Shown here: positions 7,572 to 13,911 of the stretch, piece after piece
Numbering within the stretch: the stretch's first letter is position 1
Layout of the letters: each line of letters opens with the position of its first letter
From: Ruminococcus sp.
GTDB lineage: Bacteria; Bacillota; Clostridia; Oscillospirales; Acutalibacteraceae
NCBI GenBank assembly: GCA_022511005.1
Contig: JAFLSJ010000004.1
Coordinates: 1-49,048 of the forward strand
DNA length: 49,048 nt
Direction: 5' to 3'
The notes under the pieces: generated by a model
Database searches by the model: none
What the model saw: the letters and a program-made list of their open reading frames with translations, nothing else
What the model was told of the DNA's origin: nothing
Translations under genes and position numbers: made by a program

Positions 7572-8535
7572 AAAATTGGTACTGACTGAAAAGTGGGATA
7601 AGACTTTCCCGAAAAACGACAAAGTGAATCACTGCAAGGTAACCTTTCACAACCGTTACGGAATCACACTCGCAGCGGATCTTTATGAACCGAAGGATAC
7701 TACAGAAAAAATGCCCGCTATTGCCGTGTGCGGACCCTTTGGTGCGGTAAAAGAACAAAGTGCAGGACTTTATGCCCAGACGCTGGCTGAGCGTGGTTTT
7801 CTGACAATCGCTTTTGATCCATCATTTACAGGTGAGAGCGGAGGGCAACCCCGTTATGTGGCGTCGCCTGATATCAACACCGAGGATTTTTCTGCCGCTG
7901 TGGATTTCCTCTCCGTACAGGAAAATGTTGACTCAGAACGTATCGGTATTCTCGGTATCTGTGGCTGGGGTGGTATGGCACTGAATGCGGCGGCAAACGA
8001 TACTCGTATCAAGGCAACAGTCGCTTCTACGATGTACGACATGACCCGCGTCAATGCTCGTGGATACTTTGACACAATGGACGCTGACGCACGGTATGAG
8101 GTGCGTAAGAGCTTGAACGCCCAAAGGATCGAGGATTACAAAAATGGTTCCTATCAGCTCGGTGGAGGAGTTGTTGATCCTTTACCGAAGGACGCACCTT
8201 TCTATGTAAAAGATTACTACGACTATTACAAGACAAGTCGCGGCTATCATGAGCGTTCTCTCAACTCCAATGGTGGATGGAACACCACCTCTGCACTGTC
8301 TTTCATTAATATGCCGATTCTCGCCTATGCCGACGAGATACGCAATGCAGTACTCATTATTCACGGCGAAAAGGCTCACTCACGCTATTTCAGCGAGGAC
8401 GCTTTCAAGAAACTGAAAGGCGACAACAAGGAACTGCTGATCATTCCCGGAGCGGTGCATACCGATCTTTATGACAGAACTGATATTATCCCGTTTGACA
8501 AGCTTACCGAGTTCTTTAACAGATATCTTGTGTAA
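7561..8535 (+). CDS. Alpha/beta hydrolase (YcjY/dienelactone-hydrolase-like, Cys nucleophile)
   Basis: A 324-residue cytoplasmic alpha/beta hydrolase. The nucleophile elbow reads LGICGWGGMALNAA, placing Cys134 where most esterases have Ser, as in dienelactone hydrolases and the E. coli YcjY family. The oxyanion region AVCGPFGAVKEQSAG and the C-terminal GAVHTDLYDR, with the catalytic His, are in place. Asp is probably in the IHGEKAHSR region or nearby. The start at 7561 has GGAGG 7 nt upstream; the track start (TTG 7546) has no such site. It is controlled by the divergent LysR regulator. The substrate is unknown, with a small ester or xenobiotic as guesses. Confidence 0.88.
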   Translation: MLDEKLVLTEKWDKTFPKNDKVNHCKVTFHNRYGITLAADLYEPKDTTEKMPAIAVCGPFGAVKEQSAGLYAQTLAERGFLTIAFDPSFTGESGGQPRYVASPDINTEDFSAAVDFLSVQENVDSERIGILGICGWGGMALNAAANDTRIKATVASTMYDMTRVNARGYFDTMDADARYEVRKSLNAQRIEDYKNGSYQLGGGVVDPLPKDAPFYVKDYYDYYKTSRGYHERSLNSNGGWNTTSALSFINMPILAYADEIRNAVLIIHGEKAHSRYFSEDAFKKLKGDNKELLIIPGAVHTDLYDRTDIIPFDKLTEFFNRYLV

Positions 8536-8549
8536 ATCTGGAGGAGTAT

Positions 8550-8645
8550 GCGATTAAAATCTTAGTATTAAACGGAAGTCTCCGTACAGGCAGTAACACA
8601 GAGAAAATGATTGCCGCCTGTACGGGATGGCGCTGTATCATCTGA
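8550..8645 (+). pseudogene. Truncated flavodoxin-like/NADPH-dependent FMN reductase remnant
   Basis: The frame from 8550 reads AIKILVLNGSLRTGSNTEKM, then IAACTGW and a stop after 31 codons. KILVLNGSxRxGSNTEKM is the N-terminal FMN-binding loop of NADPH-dependent FMN reductase/flavodoxin-like proteins of about 180 residues. A GGAGG is still present just upstream, but the only ATG (8548) is out of frame with the motif. The gene is therefore frameshifted at its start and deleted after the first 30 codons. It sits directly behind the hydrolase gene and was probably once part of that operon. Confidence 0.7.
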
Positions 8646-8677
8646 CATCAAGTGTGATTAATCATATAAAGAGAATA

Positions 8678-8706
8678 TTGACACTTTAAAGTTTTCTATA
8701 TACACT
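8678..8706 (+). promoter_or_regulatory. Predicted promoter of the SPL-like gene
   Basis: A perfect TTGACA (8678-8683) and TACACT (8701-8706) are separated by 17 bp, about 70 bp ahead of the gene at 8775. Confidence 0.7.
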
Positions 8707-8774
8707 ATGATTTTTATTATAAAAATGGAAACAATAAAATGTATGAAATCATAACTTAAAAAGGATGTATTACT

Positions 8775-9776
8775 ATGAATCCTTCATTTGACAGCGTTTA
8801 TTATGAACCGGCGGCGCTGAATTATCCGTTAGGTCGTTATCTGCGGGAAAAATATGACTCCCTGCCGTGGATTGAAATACAGAATCATAACAACATTCCC
8901 CAACTGCGTTCTGCTTCCAATCAGGATTTTGTGAGACTGAAACGTCATCTTATCGTTGGTGTGCGTAAGACCCATCGATATACGGAAAACCACAAAATCT
9001 CTGATTTTCTCGTTCCGTATACCTCGTCGGGGTGCTCAGCTATGTGTCTGTACTGTTATTTGGTCTGTAATTATAACAAGTGTGCATATCTTCGTGTATT
9101 TGTCAACCGTGAAGAGATGATGAACAAGCTGGTGAGGATATCCAACGCCGAACCGGGCAGTCACGTGTTTGAAATCGGAAGTAATAGCGATTTGATTTTA
9201 GAAAATACCGTTACAAATAATCTTCCATGGACCATTGAAGAATTTGCTCGCCGAGCCGACGGCAAGCTAACCTTTCCCACCAAATTTCACATGGTAGAGC
9301 CCTTATTAGGTTTGAAACATCAACAAAAGACCATTTTTCGCATGAGTGTAAATCCTCCAGAGTTGATACGTACTGTCGAGATAGGTACTTCCTCCTTGCC
9401 GGCCCGTATTCAAGCAGTTAACGCCATGTGTGACGCCGGATATCCTGTAGGTTTGTTGATAGCCCCTGTCATACTGGTACCAGGCTGGGTTGAACTGTAC
9501 GAGCAGTTGCTTGCAACACTGAAAGATACACTAAGCGACCAGGTGAAACGCATAGGATTTTTAGAGGTAATCTTCATGACCTACAGTTTTGTACAGAATG
9601 CCATTAATAAGGAAGCGTTTCCAACTGCACCGCTGTTATACAACACGGATCAAATGATCGGACGGGGCAGGGGAAAGTACCGTTATCGGGAGCACCTACA
9701 GACAGAAGCTAAAGAAATTTTGCTGGAGATGTTTAAAAAATTTCTTCCGGAAATGACCATAAAATATATTTCATAA
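8775..9776 (+). CDS. Spore-photoproduct-lyase-family radical SAM protein lacking the catalytic Cys
   Basis: A 333-residue homologue of spore photoproduct lyase, the radical SAM enzyme that reverses UV-induced thymine dimers in spores. The 4Fe-4S motif CX3CX2C is SSGCSAMCLYCYL (Cys87, Cys91, Cys94), and the two tyrosines flanking the last Cys are kept. The rest follows SplB closely: YLRVFVN, FPTKFHMVEPLL, FRMSVNPPELI, GTSSLPARI, GRGKYRYRE. The stretch matching FEAACTSD of B. subtilis SplB reads FEIGSNSD, so the hydrogen-donor Cys141 is replaced by Ser136. Either the chemistry is changed or another donor serves. It has its own promoter and terminator inside the accessory block. Confidence 0.88.
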   Translation: MNPSFDSVYYEPAALNYPLGRYLREKYDSLPWIEIQNHNNIPQLRSASNQDFVRLKRHLIVGVRKTHRYTENHKISDFLVPYTSSGCSAMCLYCYLVCNYNKCAYLRVFVNREEMMNKLVRISNAEPGSHVFEIGSNSDLILENTVTNNLPWTIEEFARRADGKLTFPTKFHMVEPLLGLKHQQKTIFRMSVNPPELIRTVEIGTSSLPARIQAVNAMCDAGYPVGLLIAPVILVPGWVELYEQLLATLKDTLSDQVKRIGFLEVIFMTYSFVQNAINKEAFPTAPLLYNTDQMIGRGRGKYRYREHLQTEAKEILLEMFKKFLPEMTIKYIS

Positions 9777-9848
9777 TAAGCTGCACGCGGATTCAAATTC
9801 CGATACTAAGACGTCAAAAATACCTTTTTTATTATCTATAAACAAATT

Positions 9849-9904
9849 AAACACCTATTGCAATTGGAACCCTACGGGGTTAGATAGCAATAGGTGTTTT
9901 GTTT
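9849..9904 (+). terminator. Terminator after the SPL-like gene
   Basis: A long stem AAACACCTATTGC/GCAATAGGTGTTT with a nested AACCC/GGGTT hairpin is followed by TGTTT. It lies between the convergent SPL-like and symporter genes. Confidence 0.75.
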
Positions 9905-9962
9905 AGCTTATCAATAAATCCGAAATCTTTCGGAGTATACTTAAACTTTATAGGTGATTCAT

Positions 9963-11747
9963 TTACAAAAGTTCAAAATATCGATCGCGAGCTTCCTGAT
10001 ATTCACGGTTGAATTTTTCGTCTCTGCCTGAGTGAAGCTTAGATACATAATTATGTATCTGATGCTTGATTTCAGGTGTTGCTCTTGCAATTGTAGCTAC
10101 GCCGATATTAGAACAAATATCAGAAATTCGTTCCATCTCCGAAAGCAAGTTTAAAAATTCCGTACCCGTTAAAATAGTGCACTTTCCTGTACGAAGACGT
10201 TCCAAATGATTATCCTTTAAGGCGTTCACCATATCATCCACAACTTCTTCCAACGGCTCAATATGACGGGCGGCAGTTAAGTCTCGTTTCTTAAATGATT
10301 TATCGCTGTAATCTAAAATCGTATCGATAAGTTCACGGAGAACATTCAGCTCAGACAGAGCTTCTTTTGAAAATTCGGTTTTATTATCATGTAAAACTGC
10401 GGCAATTTCTGCAATATTCACAGCATGATCGCTCAATCGCTCGAATTCCGTAACCACAGAGTGATAGTGGCTCATAATCTCCGAGTGGTCTGGAGCAGTG
10501 ATATGAGCAGACATCTGAACCAGATAACTGCTGATTCTGTCTGTCATAATATCTATGTATTTTTCATCTTTAAAAATTTTATCTGCTGTTTTTTCATCAT
10601 ACTTAATGATGACATCAACGGAACGGTCGATGTTTTTACGTGCCATATCGTACATCACCAGAAGCGCGTCGTAGCATCTGCCAAGGGCAAGCGCCGGGGT
10701 ATTAAAGAATACCGGATTAAGTGCATCCAAAAGCTCATCGGAATTCTCGACAGCATCCGGCTTGTCTTTCACAATTCTACGGCTCAGCTTTTCACAGAAG
10801 TTTAATGTGGGGAACAGCAAGACAGCACACGCCAGATTGAAAATCATATTTGCATTTGCGATACCGCCGGAATATATTGGTTTGTCCCAAAAACCGTCCA
10901 AAAGTCCAAGGTTATATATAATCGCAATTGCTACCAAAGTTACAATGGATTTGCCTAAATTAAATAAAATATTGATAATACCAACACGTTTTGCATCCGG
11001 TTTTGTGCCTATACAACAGACAATGGCAGTTGTTATACAATCTCCAAGATAAATGCCTACCAATACCGCATAAATTCCACTGAAGGTTAACTGACCGGAC
11101 ATAGAAAATGCTTGAAGAATACCGATGCTGGCAGAGGAACTTTGTAAAACGAAAGCAACTCCTGCACCAATGATATAAGCAAGTACAGGATTTTCTCCGA
11201 GAGTGGAGAAAAGTTGTTCAACGATTCCGCTTTCTGTCAAAGCAGTTACCGCATCCGTCATATTTAAAAGTCCGGAAAACAGGATACCAAAACCAATGAT
11301 AATTTGCCCTGCTTTGCCTGAATTTTTAGATTTCAAGCCCATAACAATAATTATACCAATAATTAAGGCAAGGGGTGCTAATGTTGATGGTTTGAAAAAT
11401 TGTAAAAACGAAGTGCCTGATGAATCAAGATCCAAAAGCCTTATGATTTGACCGGTAACAGTTGTACCCACATTGGCACCGATAATAATACCAAGTGACT
11501 GACGCAGAGAAATAATTCCTGCACCTACAAGCCCGGCAGTAATTACAATGGTTGCCGTAGAAGATTGAATAACGGCGGTTATTACCAATCCTAAGAAGAA
11601 TGCTCTGATTGGTGTGTTTGTTAGCTGTTCCAGAGCTTTCTTTAACGGACCTGAAGAACTTTCCTTTAATCCATCTCCCATTATGCGCATTCCATATAAG
11701 AACATCGCAAGACCGCCTAATAGCGTAATTAAATTAAAAATACTCAT
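9963..11747 (-). CDS. Na+/phosphate symporter with C-terminal PhoU domain (NptA family)
   Basis: A 594-residue inner-membrane sodium-dependent phosphate transporter. The membrane part (about residues 1-320) has the two inverted repeats of the family, each with a QSS motif (VIQSSTATIVIT near residue 60 and VLQSSSASIGILQ near 200). The GANVGTTVTGQ loop is present. The C-terminal 250 residues are a helical PhoU-like domain (HYHSVVTEFERLSDHAVNIAE, SEMERISDICSNIG). ATG 11747 is preferred to GTG 11756, which lies within the weak AGGG ribosome binding site region. It is monocistronic and convergent with the SPL-like gene. Confidence 0.94.
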   Translation of the reverse strand: MSIFNLITLLGGLAMFLYGMRIMGDGLKESSSGPLKKALEQLTNTPIRAFFLGLVITAVIQSSTATIVITAGLVGAGIISLRQSLGIIIGANVGTTVTGQIIRLLDLDSSGTSFLQFFKPSTLAPLALIIGIIIVMGLKSKNSGKAGQIIIGFGILFSGLLNMTDAVTALTESGIVEQLFSTLGENPVLAYIIGAGVAFVLQSSSASIGILQAFSMSGQLTFSGIYAVLVGIYLGDCITTAIVCCIGTKPDAKRVGIINILFNLGKSIVTLVAIAIIYNLGLLDGFWDKPIYSGGIANANMIFNLACAVLLFPTLNFCEKLSRRIVKDKPDAVENSDELLDALNPVFFNTPALALGRCYDALLVMYDMARKNIDRSVDVIIKYDEKTADKIFKDEKYIDIMTDRISSYLVQMSAHITAPDHSEIMSHYHSVVTEFERLSDHAVNIAEIAAVLHDNKTEFSKEALSELNVLRELIDTILDYSDKSFKKRDLTAARHIEPLEEVVDDMVNALKDNHLERLRTGKCTILTGTEFLNLLSEMERISDICSNIGVATIARATPEIKHQIHNYVSKLHSGRDEKFNREYQEARDRYFELL

Positions 11748-12075
11748 ATTATTCACCCTATAGAAATAAGCTTATTTTATAGCTAATATATATTTTACTA
11801 TATTTCTACAAATATTTCCACAGTTTTTTTAAATTTTTAATTAATAAGTTTTTAGAGGAGGTTCTTGGAAGTTGAAACAATATATCAATACTTAAAATTT
11901 ATTTAATTTACGGCATATTTTGCACTGTACTGCTTCGTCCTTGATAGCACAAAATCTGCTCAAAATCTTTTCTATTCTTCTATTGGCGATTAGTATAAAA
12001 TATAAAATTAAATATAAATTTTAACCGTTGTTTACAGACACCATATAATATTATAAATCTAAGGATGGTGTTTTT
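11748..12075. other. AT-rich intergenic region between symporter and SOD-like gene
   Basis: The 328 bp hold the divergent promoters of the two flanking genes. No convincing gene is present. A GAGGAGG followed by TTG (about 11854-11866) opens only a 13-codon frame. A minus-strand frame around 11920-11990 (SRFCAIKDEAVQCKICRK) has Cys residues but no start site and no recognisable family. No tRNA or long hairpin was seen. Confidence 0.6.
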
Positions 12076-12603
12076 ATGTTTGAAAACAGAATGAATAACA
12101 GTCAATTTAATAGTTTTGTTTCAGTTCTTCGGCAAATACCTTATGCAATAGCTGTGATACAGGGGAGCAGTGAATATCCCGAAATAAGAGGCAGGGTTTG
12201 GTTTTATCAGACAATGTACGGAGTTTTGGTTGCTGCTGAAATATTCGGCTTGCCGGCTTCTGAGGATGAGTGCAAAAGTCCTGTTTTTGCATTTCATATT
12301 CACACAGGAAGTACTTGCAGCGGAAATAATGAAGATCCATTTGCTGATGTAGGAGTACATTATAATCCTCAAGATTGCAGTCATCCCTATCATGCAGGAG
12401 ATATGCCTCCGCTGTTTGGAAACAACGGATATGCATTTGAGGTGTTTTTAACAGATAGATTTTCTGCTAAAGAAATCGTAGGAAAAACTATAATAATACA
12501 CTCAAATCCAGATGACTTTACAACCCAGCCATCCGGCAATGCGGGAGCAAAAATAGCTTGCGGAGAGATTAAGACATTTACTTCTTTCAGAAACGTAATG
12601 TGA
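12076..12603 (+). CDS. Cytosolic Cu/Zn superoxide dismutase-like protein
   Basis: A 175-residue SodC-family protein. Copper ligands match His74 and His76 (FHIHTG), bridging His95 (HYNP) and His142 (HSNPDD). Zinc ligands match His95, His103, His106 and Asp109 (HPYHAGDMP). The disulfide pair Cys81/Cys162 is present (TCSGN, IACGEI). The active-site Arg that attracts superoxide, in the RLACG motif of typical enzymes, is Lys159 here (KIACG). Unlike most bacterial SodC it has no signal peptide or lipobox, so it should be cytosolic. AAGGATGG precedes the ATG. It is monocistronic. Whether it is an active dismutase is open. Confidence 0.85.
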   Translation: MFENRMNNSQFNSFVSVLRQIPYAIAVIQGSSEYPEIRGRVWFYQTMYGVLVAAEIFGLPASEDECKSPVFAFHIHTGSTCSGNNEDPFADVGVHYNPQDCSHPYHAGDMPPLFGNNGYAFEVFLTDRFSAKEIVGKTIIIHSNPDDFTTQPSGNAGAKIACGEIKTFTSFRNVM

Positions 12604-12682
12604 TTTTAGATTATTAATTATTTATGAAATGGTACACTCCATAAAAAATCATTTAAGATTAAAAATTTATAAAATTAAAAAA

Positions 12683-12716
12683 CGCCAAGCTTGACTTAAC
12701 AGTCAGGTTTGGCGAT
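12683..12716 (+). terminator. Terminator after the SOD-like gene
   Basis: CGCCAAGCTTGAC/GTCAGGTTTGGCG forms an imperfect 13-bp stem with a short loop. It lies 80 bp after the SOD-like stop. The T-run is poor. Confidence 0.5.
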
Positions 12717-12747
12717 TAGAATTAATTAGTTACTATGTTATATTAAT

Positions 12748-12773
12748 ATGCGGTGCAGATTAATGCACCGCAT
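12748..12773 (-). terminator. Hairpin between convergent SOD-like and kinase genes
   Basis: ATGCGGTGCA-gattaa-TGCACCGCAT is a perfect 10-bp stem, 19 bp beyond the kinase stop on the minus strand. The following bases (ATTAATAT) are only weakly T-rich, so it may act in either direction. Confidence 0.55.
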
Positions 12774-12791
12774 TTGTGGTTTAAGAATATA

Positions 12792-13541
12792 TTATTGATA
12801 ATCTACAACATTTACCCAGTTAAGTAAAAATTCTCTTTCTTCGTCTTTGCCTTTGACTGATTGAGAGGCGGCTACGATTGGCAGCCATTCCCATACATAA
12901 TATTTGGCAGTATTTGTCTTTTTGCAGAAAAGGTCAAGATATTTATTGGCAATTTCTTCTTTACCTTTAAGGCAGAAAAGCAGATAAGTTCTTGCTACAT
13001 CTGCACTGGCGTTACCTTGTGTTGCGTGTGACCAGTCAATAACAAAGGGAGTGCCGTCAGGTGAAATAATAATATTACTTGGGTTAAAATCGCCGTGGCA
13101 AACCTTATGATGCTTATGCATACCATTTAAACGGGTTTGAAGATCATATTTTGTTGTTGCATCGAGAGTTGTTTCATCAATTTTACGTTTCATTTTATCC
13201 CACAGCTTATTAAGCAGGGGAGATCTCTTGCTTTGAATTTCAATCTGAATATTTACAAACAATTCAAGGTATTCGTCAATTTTATCAGGATTTTCCTGCA
13301 TTAAATCTGCCAGTGTTTTACCCTCGATAAAATCGCTTGTAATTGCCCATTTGCCGTCTATTTTTGATACCTCTACGATTTTAGGAATATTGAGCTCTGT
13401 TTCTTCTACACGTGCCTGATTAAGAGCTTCGTTTAAAACATCTGCTTTGGAAAAGTTTTCATCAAAAACTTTAATTGCCTTATCCCCGTCTTTATATATA
13501 ATTTTATTTTTTCTTTCTGCCAATATATTTTCTAATTTCAT
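12792..13541 (-). CDS. Aminoglycoside/choline-kinase-like phosphotransferase
   Basis: A 249-residue APH/ChoK-fold kinase. The catalytic loop is HGDFNPSNI and the metal-binding segment VIDWSHA. The N-lobe is short (AIKVFDENF with the ATP-binding Lys). ATG 13541, giving MKLENILAERKNKII, is chosen because AAAGGA is upstream; the track start at 13568 has none. The sequence looks like the small clostridial phosphotransferases, which are usually metabolic kinases and not known resistance enzymes, so aminoglycoside resistance should not be assumed. It is monocistronic, and its substrate is unknown. Confidence 0.85.
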   Translation of the reverse strand: MKLENILAERKNKIIYKDGDKAIKVFDENFSKADVLNEALNQARVEETELNIPKIVEVSKIDGKWAITSDFIEGKTLADLMQENPDKIDEYLELFVNIQIEIQSKRSPLLNKLWDKMKRKIDETTLDATTKYDLQTRLNGMHKHHKVCHGDFNPSNIIISPDGTPFVIDWSHATQGNASADVARTYLLFCLKGKEEIANKYLDLFCKKTNTAKYYVWEWLPIVAASQSVKGKDEEREFLLNWVNVVDYQ

Positions 13542-13817
13542 AATAAATACAAGTCCTTTCAAAAACATTTTCTTTGTGTATATTATACAACATTAGTTTT
13601 ACTGAGTATAGCGTGAAAATAACAGAAAATATTCAGTTCAATTTAGATAAAATTACAAGAGTATTTTAATGATTTTTTGAATTAAACAAAATGTATATTT
13701 ATAAATTATGCAAAAATTACAAATATATGAAAGTTGAAAAACATTTGAAGTGATAAATTTTTATTAATTCTTTGTGCAATATAACAAAATGTGATATGAG
13801 AAAAAATTTTATGTACA
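13542..13817. other. AT-rich intergenic region, no gene seen
   Basis: Very AT-rich sequence between the kinase start and the adhE terminator. It must contain the kinase promoter. Both strands are broken by frequent stops, and I see no repeat, RNA gene or motif. Confidence 0.6.
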
Positions 13818-13860
13818 GTTTTTCTAAAAATAAAGTGACCGCTCATTAAGAGCGGTCACT
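13818..13860 (-). terminator. Intrinsic terminator of adhE
   Basis: On the minus strand AGTGACCGCT-loop-AGCGGTCACT is a perfect 10-bp stem followed by TTTATTTTTAG. It lies 50 bp beyond the adhE stop. Confidence 0.85.
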
Positions 13861-13911
13861 TACAGATTATATTATAATAAGAAAGGAAGTGGATAGCTAT
13901 ATTAAAAAACT

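Noticed and set aside
7854-8379. Four minus-strand ORFs inside the alpha/beta hydrolase gene
   Set aside because: Antisense shadows of a more GC-rich gene; no ribosome binding sites or family signals.
11900-11995. Minus-strand Cys-containing frame (SRFCAIKDEAVQCKICRK) in the symporter-SOD gap
   Set aside because: It is short, lacks a start and ribosome binding site, and matches no family I recognise.
12792-13541. Aminoglycoside resistance gene
   Set aside because: The kinase fold is shared by many metabolic phosphotransferases, and nothing in the sequence or neighbourhood supports a resistance role.
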